Positions 48,290 through 60,104 are shown, counted from the first letter of the stretch. The stretch: 64,000 bases of DNA from Petrosia ficiformis (GCA_947044365.1 OX345636.1:29926466-29990465); one strand, 5' to 3'. Made by a program: numbers and translations. The notes: a model not told the origin generated them from the letters alone.

Positions 48290-48780
48290 ATTTAGTACAT
48301 TTTTGTTGGTGTTTCATAACCCCCTAGGGTGTACCATAATAGTAGTTGATAGATTATTTCCTGTAAAATTGTTTTGATATAATTAAAAATTCTTAATATT
48401 TGGTGAAGACATAATAGGGTATTGAAATATTCTTGAGATCAAATTGGGTGCGGTAGGAACACCTACAAGCAAAGATATTGCACTTTAAACTTAAGTGTTA
48501 CATAATTGCCACATTTCCCCTAGTTGTACATGTGCTACCAGTCGGGGTTGAGTTATTGACTATTGAGTTATTTTTAAAAAGTGTTATGTAAACATGGTTT
48601 CATGTATGTTTGATTCCAATTTAATGTCTGGATACTGCCCGGAAACATGGCTTTTAAACTCAAGAAGAAAAGCATTTGGTGGATTGTTCTTGTATTGAAG
48701 TTCAACCTAGAGAGCATTTTGTTACTTTTCTGCGAGTGAAAATTATGTATAATTACATTATCATAGTTTTATCTAATTAA
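48290..48780. other. Gene-free stretch after the pogo gene
   Basis: AT-rich, probably the 3' flank of the pogo element; I could not identify its terminal repeat. Confidence 0.3.
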
Positions 48781-48784
48781 TCCT

Positions 48785-49270
48785 CACCTCCTCATAGGCA
48801 GAGTGGAGGGTTACTGTAATTGTTTTGTCTGTCTGTTTGTCTCGGCAAAATTCTAGCAAACCTACGAAAATGGGCAATTTGAAAATACTACCAGCAGATG
48901 TCAAATCATACAAGGATCAAAAGTAAAAAAGGCTTTTGCTAAAACTTTTCTGTTTTAAAGTTATCACAATTTTTGTAACTCACTGTTGCCGTTTAACAAC
49001 TTTCAGATGATATCTGGTAGCAAAAGAGTTTACTGAAACATGTACAGGTCATCTTGCTTGAAGCCTATCGCTGTCAAATCACAGCTTGAAATGAAGTACA
49101 ATTGAAGTAGTGGCTACTACAACTTCGAGCTTGCTCTAAGCTTTTTGCTATGAGTGGCAATTTCTAGCTCCACCTCATCCATGAGATTGAAGCTGTTTTC
49201 AAATCTGGATTTTAACACCGCGCTTGTAATCTTATACTAAACAGCTAGTAGGACTTGGAGTGTAAGTTGT
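48785..49270. repeat. Dispersed repeat, copy 1
   Basis: GGGTTACTGTAATTGTTTTGTCTGTCTG, TTTTAAAGTTATCACAATTTTTGTAACTCACTGTTGCCGT and a CTAGCTCCACCTCAT phrase appear in the same order as in 52622-53035 (copy 2) with many substitutions. The segment is non-coding and looks like an old non-autonomous element. Confidence 0.65.
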
Positions 49271-50240
49271 AATGCACACACACACAAGTATAATATAATC
49301 TCAGTATAATAATTGTAATAATTATTAGTCAAATATTGTCTGCAGTTATTTCCTTGTCAGTGGCTGAATCATTCTCAAGTAGTTTCCTATTGTGACGAGG
49401 GTTCTGCACTGCAAGTGCATTCATTTTGCAAGCAATATCAGGGTATTTCTAGAATATTATATTGTGATGTTATAGTGAAATTTTCACTACTACATGTACA
49501 TTGCCAGAGGTATAGATGACTAGATGCATACACCTTTATACATTTGTACACTAAGGGACAGAAACTTATTGTTATATAATTACTAGATTATGGAGGCTGT
49601 AACATTAGCACAGTTTGGTTAGTATGACTACATGTCATAATTTATGTATGCCCTTTAAGATCAACACATGAGGTCTAATCTCATAACCAACCACACCAGT
49701 ACAGTTTCCCATGGATGGATGAGGGACGCCGGGTTTTTCTGCACGTGCATGTGCAAACTTTGCTGACATGCACACAGAATATATGTGTCCAGATATTATG
49801 TTTGTAAGAAGTGTGAATTTGGGATACACTGTGCTCAATAGGTCGAAACAATCTGATCAGTACACATGTATATTCAGATTGTACACAGTTGCCCTAATAT
49901 TTTATAATATACTAAAAAGCTTGTTTTTTTAAACCCGTAGAGGACTGATGTCACATATATGTGACATTTGAGCCCTATGCAATTTGGATTGTGTTCCTAG
50001 CATTACAAATCACTCAAAATGTTTGTAATTGGTGTCAGGGACAAGCCCATGGAAATGGCTAAAACAGTTGATGGTTTTTTCGGCTGCCCTCTGCCCTAAA
50101 TAATGAGCATGGGGGAATTTTAAGGGGGTGTCCCCCCATTGATGAGGGTTCAAAGGGGGCATCACCCACGCAATTAGGGGTTCAGTGATCCCGCCCACCC
50201 AATCTGGCGGGTAGCTGAGATTTCTTTTGCTGTAAAACCT
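49271..50240. other. Gene-free stretch
   Basis: No supported gene. A CACACACACA run at 49275. The 49848-49893 segment is a diverged copy of 32668-32702. A G/C-rich patch with GGGGGTGTCCCCCC lies at about 50125-50138 (short perfect palindrome). Confidence 0.4.
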
Positions 50241-50663
50241 GTTATTGTTGTGGGTGTAGCTGATCCCAACATGCAGTGGGGTCGTTTTGTTTGCCCCAGT
50301 TGCAGTCAAAAGAACACTGCTTAGTCCTACAAAGCGCTTGGGGACTTTCGAGTCCCACTAAACAAGTTGGTAGAAGTAGTACTCCATGTTGGGAAAGGAG
50401 CCAAGTTTGGGGAAGAGACAGTGAATGGTGGCCAAAATATATGCAGCAGAGACACCAGTGTTGGAAATGGGAAGCTCAGTCCTCAATTAACTACACTGTA
50501 CATCATCTTTTGGTTAGTTCTTGTGTGTGTTGTTACAGTATGGATTTTTCCCTTTTCTGCTTGTCCTTGTTTCTGTTTCTCTCATGCCTATGTATCAACC
50601 ATAGTCTCTCTCTCTCTCACCCACACAGCTGGCTGATTGTCAATTTATTTATACACTATCGTT

Positions 50664-51890
50664 ATGTCATCGCTTTTGACACCAGCTAAGAGAAGGAAAA
50701 GTATGTGATTACACAAACATTAGGCTTGAGAAATGTATGTATGTGCTTACTTACATTCCAGCATCATGGAATAAACTTTTAAAGTATGTTCAAAGCGATG
50801 TTATTCCTGAAAGTTTGAAGTGAGTTAAATGTCTCCTATATAACAATTATTATTTTTATGTCTCCTCTACTCAGCCTTGATAAAGTGCTTTCAGATTGGA
50901 CAGATGCTGATAGCTTTATATTTCTAAATGAATCAGTGCAACGTGCCGCACTACAGAGTATCCTAGGGGACCATGCTACAGCATTGATTGATGCAGTTAT
51001 TGACTCAGTAAGCCTACACAGTAATAAATCTTGTATCTGTAATTATGCTTAATGTTTTACATTCATTTGGAGAACCTTCCACTACAGCAGAAAAGTTGCA
51101 TGCAAAACGTTTACCCCCGAGTGAGCATAAAAAACTTGCAGAAATTTTATAAATTGCACAAGCACTGTTCTCAACAGAAAGCTCATCTACAGTGTGGGGA
51201 AGAGTAAATCCTTTTTTACAAGCTGTATTTCCTGCCTCCCGACCATTTTACCTGGTCAACATATTAGCAAAGAAATGCTGGAAACAACATCCCAACTGAT
51301 GATAGAAATGAAAGGTGCAATGTATAATTTAGATAAGGAAGCAAATTGTAAACCCATTTTAGTTGCATTCTTGATGAAGTTAAACAGTTATATTAACGAA
51401 CAGAAGATTATAAATGGAACTGTGCAGATAGATTTAGAATTTGCTGTGTGCGAGAACAGACAAGTGGGGAGAAATCCATTCACAGCTGTGGCTATGGTAG
51501 TTTTTTTATAATCAAAATAAAGCACTCCCATTGATTTTGTACGAACTGAAACCGTCAGTCCACCTTTTACCTGATTACATAGAAAAGGCTGATTTAATTG
51601 AGCTTATGATACAGAGCTACTATTGTTTGGATCGACACAAATGTAAATTTTTAATAGGGTGCCTTATAGACACTAAAACGTGGCACTATTTTTTAATTAC
51701 TGCTGGAGATAACTTTATTGTTAAATGGAGCCAACTGATTCAACACTATGATTCGTGAGCACTGGCAGCACCAATGGAACCCCAACCAGCCATCATAACA
51801 CAGCTGGAAAACCATTGGCACTTTATTATAGATGCGCTAAAATTTTATGAAGACTCATATAGAGGACTGGAGCCACAAACTCAATCTTAG
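50664..51890 (+). pseudogene. Unknown gene with an E-x-K motif, nuclease-like (decayed)
   Basis: The first three exons fit in phase: 50664-50700 (MSSLLTPAKRRK), 50762-50819 and 50875-51007 (LDKVLSDWTDADSFIFLNES, then LGDHATALIDAVIDS). The fourth region is broken by stops and shifts: LHAKRLPPSEHKKLAEIL, VNPFLQAVFPASRPF, EFAVCENRQVGRNPFTAVA, then LPLILYELKPSVHLLPDYIE and KADLIELMIQSYYCLDRHK, KTWHYFLITAGDNFIVKW. YELKPSV followed by a Q.YYCL helix resembles the E-x-K strand of PD-(D/E)XK-like domains in repetitive sponge and cnidarian proteins. That reading is tentative. Confidence 0.45.
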
Positions 51891-52260
51891 GTTTGATTAT
51901 GTACTTTCGAGACATTTCATGATGGAAATGATTAATTATGTACTTTTTTTTCCAAGACACTTCCTGATCATTATTTGATTTATGTACTTTTTTTCAAGAC
52001 ACTAATTCCTGATCATTAAAATAGTGAAATGTAAAATAGATGTTGATTCAGCAACGACAGTGAGTGTGCACACTAGTGCACAACGATGAACCAAGCTGTA
52101 AACAGCAACACTGGAATCCAAAATTATTCTCACGGTGTGTGGGCAATCGCCATGGTAACTTTTGATGTAGTGTGGGAGATATATGCCCATAACATGCGAG
52201 TGCATTCATTTATATAATTCTCTACCTATCTATCTATCTATCTATCTATCTGACATACTT
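51890..52260. repeat. Short tandem repeat and GATA microsatellite
   Basis: TATGTACTTT...AAGACA..TTCCTGATCATTA occurs about three times between 51897 and 52020. A TCTA tetranucleotide run is at 52228-52250. No supported gene in 51890-52240. Confidence 0.6.
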
Positions 52261-52424
52261 TTGATTCTGTCTCTGGGGTCAGCAGGATCAGCAGGTACTA
52301 CACACTCCACTGATCTTGTTTCCACAGTGACAAAGCCATAGAAATTCCCATACAAGTCCGGCTCTTCCACACACAACAGTACGCATCCGAAAGAATCTTT
52401 GTCAAAAGAACTACTCTCCATGTT
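52242..52424 (-). other. Short ORF, possible exon
   Basis: Minus-strand open frame MESSSFDKDSFGCVLLCVEE, then FYGFVTVETRSVECVVPADP, preceded by a CACAG acceptor-like site and ending in the GATA microsatellite. The composition looks protein-like, but I know no family and find no other exon. Confidence 0.25.
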
Positions 52425-52519
52425 TGATCTGTGATAAATATACCACAATATAAATCAAATTGTTGGTCCGTATTGCAATATATATACAAATGTATATATA
52501 TGTAAGTATGTATATACAT

Positions 52520-52520
52520 A

Positions 52521-52580
<60 letters not shown>
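52520..52580. repeat. TA microsatellite
   Basis: About 60 bp of TA repeat. Confidence 0.95.
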
Positions 52581-52582
<2 letters not shown>

Positions 52583-52621
52583 CATGTATATGTATGTTGA
52601 CTATACATTGTATTTATCATA

Positions 52622-53100
52622 ATTACCCTCGCCGTGTAGCGTAGCCGGAAAGTTACGGTAATCGTTTTGTCTGTGTGTCTGTGTATCTGTTTGTTAGCAA
52701 TTTTTCTGAAAAAATCTAAACATTGACATTTCAAAAGGGGTACTGGTAGACTTCAAATTATACAAGAAAAAAATAACGTAGGAATTCTTCTAAAATCTTT
52801 TGGTTCTAAAGTTATGACAATTTTTATAACTCACAGTTACCGTTTCACGACTTTAAGATGAAACAAGAGCAATGAGGAAAGTAAATATGGACACACAAAA
52901 CACAAGTGATCCTGTTTCATGGCTGTCGCTAGCCAAGAAACACTTCAAACCAAAAACAATCGAGGTAATGGTTACTACAACATCACCATTGATGCAAGAT
53001 AGAAAGCTACCTAGCTCCACCTACAGGTATGTGCACGTGCATGCTTGCAAAGCATCATGTACTAAACACGTGATTCAATACGTTTCACACGTTGAAAACT
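52622..53100. repeat. Dispersed repeat, copy 2
   Basis: Diverged copy of 48785-49270: GTTACGGTAATCGTTTTGTC, then TTCTAAAGTTATGACAATTTTTATAACTCACAGTTACCGT and CTAGCTCCACCTACAG in the same order. Confidence 0.65.
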
Positions 53101-53892
53101 TTAGAGTTAGACTCGAGAACTTCTTCATTGTTTTTTGAAGGGAAACGGAGAATAAGACAAATTATACATTTCTTTCATTGATATTCTTATTTTGTCTTTT
53201 AGGATATAAAGTTATAACAGTTTTAATACCAATAAATGTTTTTCAAATTTATATGTGTATTCCATGTAGCAGAAGTATTGTTTGTTTCGTACACAAACTT
53301 TATTATGTTTTGTAAACAATTGTAGTGCTTCGTATTACTTTGCCACTTAGGCAAGGATCCCGTCCCAACAGCGCTCGTACTAGTGGTCAACAAATGTTTG
53401 AGGTTCGAATGTTCGTTTGATGCACTTCTTATTTGTTAAACTTACTTAATATGCTACTAATTAATGAGAGTAGGCGTGGCATTATGTATTATTAAGTTAA
53501 TGACAAGTAACTATTAATTTATTAGTAGTAGAACCTGTTTTTTTTTCCAGGTGAAGCTAAAAAGGTGATGTGTGTACTAAGTAGCATCTCAGCTGTGAGT
53601 TGTACTTATACATGTACTTGTGACTGGTGTAAATTTGTTTAACATTTAGTTCATTGGTTGAAATTGCATTTTGCTTGTTTTATTTGTTAGAACATACATG
53701 TATCTAAATTGAAAATTGAATAGATAGTAAATTTCTTTATTCGTTGAACTGTATGTGGTACAAGCGACACATGTATATATGCAAACTAAATTTGTGTCCG
53801 AATTACCATGCCTTATGTTATATACATACATGCACTGTACATACAAACATAAAAACATACACACAATATCTACACCCAATGTGATATTCATA
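53101..53892. other. Gene-free stretch
   Basis: AT-rich sequence; no ORF with recognisable content. Several TACATGTA palindromes. Confidence 0.4.
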
Positions 53893-54145
53893 TATGTGAC
53901 CTAATTTTCGAAATGGGACCCTTTCCCGCAAAATTATTATGATCAAATGCTTACCTTCAATCGCTCGTCATTTCGCCATTTCGCCATTTTGTACAGGAAA
54001 TAAATAAAGCTTAATAATACCTCTTCCTGGATATCAAATTTCATTGACTTCCTGTACAAAGTGGCAGTATAACGAGCGATTGAAGGTAAGCGTTTAATCA
54101 AAATAATCTTGCGGGAAGTCTCTTCTTGAAAATTAGGTCACATAC
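53893..54145. mobile_element. Foldback MITE of about 250 bp
   Basis: TATGTGACCTAATTTTCGAA at the left and, reversed, TATGTGACCTAATTTTCAAG at the right. The arms stay similar for about 100 bp (CTTACCTTCAATCGCTCGT in both) with a short loop. It is flanked by TA. Confidence 0.75.
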
Positions 54146-54690
54146 ATGTATATATATTAGAGCTGGGACGAACAAATATTCAAAGGTTCACATGTATTTT
54201 TATCAATATTGCTCTTACCTTCATTGGCTAAACTGAATTATTGCTTTATAATAAGTACTAGTCTTGTTCCTGCCGTTGTTTCTACTTGGATTTTAGCATC
54301 ACCAGACTGAGAAATGAGACAGAAGCAGCCAAACACAGCCTCTACCTTTCAGGAACACGCCAACATTCTGCACCTGGATGTTTACTGGAAGACATAAATT
54401 ACAGGTTACCCACACAAGTGATTTCTGACATGAAATGGCCGGTATACTCATAGACTCCTACACAGTACTAAAACAGAAAGGCTCATGTCAATGTAAACTC
54501 CACTGTAGACATGTAATGCATGCATTCACATGTACATGTACACTACTATACTTGTATCTGTATTGATAGCATGATACATACTACAGTGTGCAAACATATA
54601 CATATCGTTGATCTGATATACAACAAAAGTAGTACCCACCCTTCAAGCAACAATCAAGATGATGAATTTTTATAAAGCACAAACTATTTC
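54146..54690. other. Gene-free stretch
   Basis: No supported ORF. A run of ACATGTACA palindromes at 54530-54545. Confidence 0.35.
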
Positions 54691-54699
54691 CCAGAAACT

Positions 54700-55159
54700 T
54701 TGGCGAAAGAAACACCCAATGCAAAGGTACAAAACATACAATTAACAGAAATAAGGAAAAGCGTGGCCACTATGATAAAAGAATTGCCAACAGTGAATGC
54801 TAATTGTAATAATATTGAAGCATTGCAAATTCATGATAAAACAGCTAATAAGTCTGTTTTATTACCAAAAAAACGATATGTGACAAAAAGTAAAATGGAA
54901 ACGCAACTTAGATTTCATTCTATCAAGAAAAGAAGGGTCACAACCAGCCGTTGGACTAAACCAAATGAAGAAGATATAAGTAATAAGTAATTCTTCTAGT
55001 ATAACAGTATGTGGTGTATGCTTTAAGAAGATAATATGTACACTGAGGTTATTGACTGGCTGCAATGTGAAAAATGCTTGATCTGGGTTCACAAACAATG
55101 CGTTAAAGCACCATTGTTACTTAATAGTGACACATTTCTTTGTGAACACTGTACATAAT
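54700..55159 (+). pseudogene. PHD-finger C-terminal fragment of a transposase-like protein
   Basis: The ORF 54700-54987 is basic (LLPKKRYVTKSKMETQLRFH, then KKRRVTTSRW). After a frame change near 55030 the codons give CGVCFKEDN, WLQCEKCLIWVHKQCV and FLCEHCT with a stop at 55157, a PHD-like C4HC3 pattern. The basic stretch followed by a terminal PHD finger is the layout seen at the end of the pogo ORF (47900-48275). I take it as the tail of a related element whose catalytic part is missing. Confidence 0.45.
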
Positions 55160-55427
55160 ACACTAGACAATACAATTATGTATAATTATAATAAGATCTG
55201 TAACTCAGTGAATTGTATGGTTAATACAATTAAATAATTATTATACTTATAATAATTATATTGTATAAATTATTATCAAAATTATAAATTATTATAATTA
55301 TGGACAAAGAAGTAATTAATACTGTCGTTTCCAGTAATCTTGCAACGGCGCTCTCAAACCGGAGATGACGTAACCTAATTTTTTTGCTTAGTCAGCAAAC
55401 AATTTCTAGCGGGAATTTTGAATTTTA

Positions 55428-56421
55428 ATGATGGATTCTTACGAACCAACTCGAACCATTGCTTACAGCAATGATTTGAGATGGAGGATGGTGTATCAAA
55501 GGAAAGTACTGAAGTATAACTATGCCTGAGATCTCCAGAAATCTCGGTGTAGACAAATCTACAGTTCAAAGGACTGTTGTTCTGTTTGATACAACTGGTG
55601 CTGTTGATAAAAAAGTCTACCCCAAGGAAAATTCATTCAGAAAGCTGACACTTCCAGCTCAATTACTCATTCTAAACCTTATTATCGAAAGACCTTCTGC
55701 TTATTTAAGTGAGATTCAACAGGAAATTGAAAATACACTACAGATTGAAGTAAGTATTTCAACTATATGTAGATTTTTAAAAGAAAATGGTTTCTCCAGA
55801 CAAAAACTACAGCGAGTTGCACTACAACAAGATTTACTCTTAAGAGACCAGTTCATGTCAGATGCATCTGTCTTTTCACAAGAAATGTTTGTGTTTGTGG
55901 ATGAAACAGGAGCAGACCAAAGAAATTGCCTTCGAAAATATGGGTACAGTCTACGTGGAAAGACTCCTGTATCTCATGAGTTCGTAATTAGAGGAGAAAG
56001 GGTTTCTGCAATTGCATGTATGTCGTCATCTGGAATACTGGATATTAAAACAGTTAAAGGAACATCTGATGGAGATATATTTTATGACTTTACACAGACA
56101 CATCTTCTACCATACTTAATGCCATATAATGGTATTAATATGCATTCCGTAGTTGTTTTAGATAATTGTTCAATTCACCATGTCTATGAAGTTAGAAAGG
56201 CAATTGAAGATGTTGGTGCTCTAGTTCTGTTTCTACCACCATACTCACCAGACCTTAATCCAATTGAGGAAGTATTTTCAAAAGTAAAGTACAGTCTTAA
56301 AACAATATCTATAGAACTACCACACATTACAGACCTGAATACTCTTCTATTAGCAAGCTTTACAACAGTAACAATGGAAGATTGTGTTGGATACATTAAT
56401 CACTGCAAAATTTATTATTAA
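55428..56421 (+). pseudogene. IS630-like DDE transposase (one frameshift)
   Basis: Starts MMDSYEPTRTIAYSNDLRW; a one-base shift near 55525 leads into the long ORF. HTH region EISRNLGVDKSTVQRTV; second HTH with SISTICRFLKENGFSRQKLQ. Catalytic blocks: FVFVDETGADQRN (first D), VVVLDNCSIHHVYEV (second D), PPYSPDLNPIEEVFSKVK (E). The total length of about 330 codons suits the family. It acts in the nucleus on the element ends. Apart from the shift, all key residues are present. Confidence 0.9.
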
Positions 56422-56500
56422 TCAAATTGATTGTCTAATAACCAAACTTTAAATATTTGTCAATTATAAGCAAACATGAAAGGATATATATACCTCTTGT

Positions 56501-57488
56501 TTATGAATTAAGCTTGCGAAGAGAACAGATTATACTTTCCTTTTGTTCCTTGAACTCATTTTCATTTATAATACCATCATCAAGTAGCTGTTGAAGATAC
56601 CTCAGCTGTTCATAATTTTTCATTCTTAATTCAATAGATTTGCCAGGAGAAAAACATGGTACTACTGGTGTTAAAGATTGATTAACAGGCTTTTCAGCAA
56701 TAGTTTTGGCAAATGCTACTGCAGCAGTGGTTATAGCTTCACACATGTTTTCTTTTTGGGGTTTCTTTGACGTAATTCCTGAAAAGGTAGGAACATTTGG
56801 AGGTGTGTCATAGTTGTCATACCAGTCAGCAGCTATCATTCGAGCCCACAAACGTAGCCTAGGAGTATCAAACACTTCACTGTGCTTTTCCTGAAGATTT
56901 TTATAGATTTCATCCACTTCAGCCTCCTTGTCTTCTCGTGTTACATCAGTTCGTTTCCGCTTATTGGTCTTAATTGCATCTGATCTACCATCACACCATA
57001 GTACCAGTTCCCCACCATTTGGGTGTTTCGAGTACATAGATTTCAAGTCATCACTTGTTACAATGTTGTGGTCCATCATAATAACCAACATTAAAGTGAG
57101 TAGTATCAGATACTTGATCTTTAAATTCATCCATTAACTTTACTCTAATTGCTGCTACAGACTCAAATTTGGTATCAAAATGATGAAGCTCTCTAATAAT
57201 TACATCACTTTTCTTGGATGGGTTAATGATTTTTACTTTATACGAGTATTTTGGAGGCTATATCAGTTGAAAAAAAAAGCAGTATTACAGAGTCATACTT
57301 GACATACAATTATAATTATTACTTGTAGATCTAACTGCAAACATAATGGCAAGTTATACAAAATTATACTTACAATAGCAGCTTGAATGTTCGATGTGGT
57401 CCCAGTATTAAGAATAATCTGATTAGATCTACCAGTATGCTGCTGAACAGCTATTACTTGACGCAAAATATCAGGAGTCAATGCCATA
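56501..57488 (-). pseudogene. Partner gene of the IS630-like element
   Basis: Exon 1 (57488 to about 57373) reads MALTPDILRQVIAVQQHTGR, then NTGTTSNIQAAIV with a GTAAGT donor. Exon 2 (from about 57258) has YSYKVKIINPSKKSDVIIRE and AAIRVKLMDEFKDQV. After a frame change near 57050 comes SMYSKHPNGGELVLWCDGRS, then EAEVDEIYKNLQEKHS, RLRLWARMIAADWYDNYDTP and a C-terminal helix to the stop at 56501. The same protein type accompanies this kind of transposase elsewhere, as far as I recall; its role is unknown, and target or end binding is a guess. Confidence 0.6.
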
Positions 57489-57627
57489 GTAAACATTAAT
57501 TAAAGCAAACACCACATGATCAGAGTAAATTGATTGGCTAAATGTTATACTACCACACCCATTCCCGGTCCCGCTTTGACATTTTTTGTTGCAAGATTGA
57601 TGCAAATGACAGTATATCTATGCAATC

Positions 57628-58430
57628 TCACCTAATAAAGTTCTTGAAGTATTGATTAATTAAAATACTATGACACATTTCGGTGGGCGCGGTCACTCCT
57701 TCGCATTTAACTGGAAACCTTCTCTCTTTAAAATGGCTAGTGTAAATTTCTGCTTTCTGTTTGTAGCTAAGTTGGTCAATAAGTATTTCAGCATCAAGGT
57801 GCTTCAGTAGTGACCTCCTGAAGGCTGTTTCTCTGGTTGACATGAAATAGTCAAGCTCTGTAGAGTCATCATTGTGGTACATGTAGGTGTTAGAATCAGA
57901 GCAGGTATAATACCCATAAAATTGGGTATAGGAGCATGATGTCTTTGAGCAGTATTTGTGAAAATGTGTTACTAGAAGTACCCAGAGATTAATCATAAAC
58001 AACTAATGACGGTTTATCGGACCTCACTAGCAAATTGCTCCCACACAAAATGCAGTCCTCTCTTTGACTTAATAAGATTGAGTCCCAGGGGTATATATCT
58101 AGGAGGAAATGTCATATTAGTAAACTCCTGTAAAGGTTGGTGGTCTGTCCTAAAAGCTTGCTCATCTATACTCTTCAAGTTCTCCATAAGAATTCGAGCT
58201 TGCTGTGTTTACACAAGTTCTATCCCAATGTTGCAAATTCCACAACAATTCCTCAGAAATTCGGTGTCTTATGTGGTAGATAGGCTGCAGCAAACAGCAT
58301 TCTTCTAAGAGTTTCTGACAATATACTTCAGTATAGTGAAAATCCCTGGATGTTCCATGGAATGCCAGCTGTATGCTGACATTCATAGAATCTCTGACAA
58401 TATAATTTAGTACAATCCCTGGATGTTTCA
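57628..58430 (-). other. Unknown coding-like fragments
   Basis: Minus-strand open stretches ARILMENLKSIDEQAFRTDH with PRYIPLGLNLIKSKRGLHFV (about 58200-58010), and LDYFMSTRETAFRRSLLKHL with SYKQKAEIYTSHFKERRFPV (57850-57690). They look protein-like and could be exons of one host-like gene, but I know no family and the junctions are not clear. Confidence 0.3.
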
Positions 58431-58680
58431 TGGAGCTATATGCTGATATTCATAGAATATCTGCCGATATACTTTAGTATAAGTGACAATGTTCCACGGA
58501 TTACTATCTATATGTATATACTGACATCATAGAAACTCTGACACACTTTAGTGTAAGAGACATTCCCTGGAAGTTCCATGGATTGCTGCCTATATATGAG
58601 TATTCATGGCTCTGACAACAGTTTATAGTGATAATCCTGGGATGGCAATATTTCACTGACAGTCCGCGAACACTAGACAA
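58310..58680. repeat. Diverged minisatellite, about 85 bp period
   Basis: The block CTGACAATATACTTCAGTATA...CCCTGGATGTTCCATGGA..GCTGTATGCTGACATTCATAGAATCT recurs about four times with substitutions and small gaps. Confidence 0.7.
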
Positions 58681-58800
58681 TAAACATGTGTTAAAGGTTA
58701 AAGGTTATTAATGCAAGACTCACAGAGTATAGCGCATAAATTAAAGAAACAGAATAATAATTACGGTAATGATAATAAAATTAATAATAATAATTAAGAA

Positions 58801-59990
58801 TTACATGTATGTAGGAAAATAAAGGTTAAAGATAGTGTCCACACTTTCACTTTTAAGGGCATAAATTACTTCCTCAACAGACAGATGAATGGGGCCATTT
58901 GTAATTGAGTGAGAGTTGCAGAGATGTGATAGCCATGTTGTTGTCGGAGTCAAGGTAGTATTACATAAAGGACACGAGAAATTCGAAAAAATTGGACGAC
59001 TTAAGTGGTATACAATTTGTTGTAGTTGATTGGTACCTTGCACTCCTCTATCCAAAGCCAAATCCCATAAACGATACCAGGAAACACTTTGTGCAACTGA
59101 AGCCACTAATTGAGTGGATGGGTGGGTAAGTGAAGAGGTGATAAGGTTAACAATATCTCTATCAAATATGTTAGATTTCTCAGAGCGAACAATTGAAATA
59201 GCATCCTCTGGACATTCCAAACATAACTTTAGAACACTAGTACCAATGTTGGATTCCAGCATCCTGCACTGTTGGATAATTGAAACATCATAGGCATCAA
59301 TAATAGCTACTGAGGTGAACATTTGTGAGCTTAATGTACTCTTCTCAGATTGCAATAATTTGGCGAGAAAACTCAATTTACGAGCTAATATTCGAGATGA
59401 CATAGAAGGCCAACATAAACAAATTCTGACAACATGACCAGAAAAGTGCTTTGGTAATTTTAGTATGCGACGGCCGATTTCGTACTGAAATTGATCAAGT
59501 AAAAGAATACAAGATGAATCCAATAGCCATGTTTCACAGCCATATAACAAGATGGAAATAACACAAGATTCATAAATACTACTGGCAGATAACGGGTTTA
59601 AACTACCCTGAAATGCACCAATTTCGCCAAGTGCAAAAAAGGCTCTTCTAGCTTTACTGATATTTTCTTGAACGGCTCTCAAAGGAGATAGATTAAACTG
59701 CCACCAGACGCCTAAACATTTAGCACTTGCTACGGTTGTCACGTCCCAATTCGATACTTGAATAGGTTCTGGATCTGGGAAATTACGAGAAATTTTAATT
59801 ATTTCAGTTTTGGATGAATTGAGCTTTAAGTGATTGGCTGAAGTGAATTCTTCAATGCCCGATATTGGTCTACCACCTGCATTCCAACGCTTCCATGCAC
59901 TTTTACTAACATCACACAAATCTTTCAACTCAGGGCTATCAAATCTAGATATTTGCGCATGCGCAGAAATTGAACATGTGAATTATGTCC
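58801..59990 (-). pseudogene. LINE fragment, internally deleted
   Basis: The ORF 59928-58801 begins with a pre-RT type block (DLCDVSKSAWKRWNAGGRP) and passes directly into a post-RT block (ANHLKLNSSKTEIIKISRN). It lacks the catalytic RT core. The rest (KCLGVWWQFNLSPLRAVQEN, then LYGCETWLLDSSCILLLDQF, and CPLCNTTLTPTTTWLSHLCN) is the C-terminal region of a non-LTR element ORF with a zinc-finger-like CCHH. The junction at about 59840 keeps the frame. Confidence 0.7.
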
Positions 59991-60104
59991 ATGGAGAAGT
60001 TCTGTGTTACCTGCTTTCTACACTTGTAGAGTACTGAGAATGGATAGTTTAAACAACTTTGGCTGTTGTTATAATAAATGTTAACAGCAAAATGGTGAGC
60101 AACT

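Larger units (their letters stand above)
55322..57612. mobile_element. IS630-like (Tc1/mariner superfamily) element with two convergent genes
   Basis: TA flanks at 55320-55321 and 57613-57614. The left end CTGTCGTTTCCAGTAATCTT and the reversed right end CTGTCATTTGCATCAATCTT share GCAAC next, giving inverted repeats of about 40 bp with gaps. Inside are a DDE transposase gene (plus) and a partner gene (minus) that meet tail to tail at about 56421/56501. Each shows a single frameshift, so the copy is young. Confidence 0.8.

Noticed and set aside
52411..52734. ORF rich in Ile-Tyr from TA repeats
   Set aside because: It is a translation of the TA microsatellite, as are the ORFs near 62836-63169.
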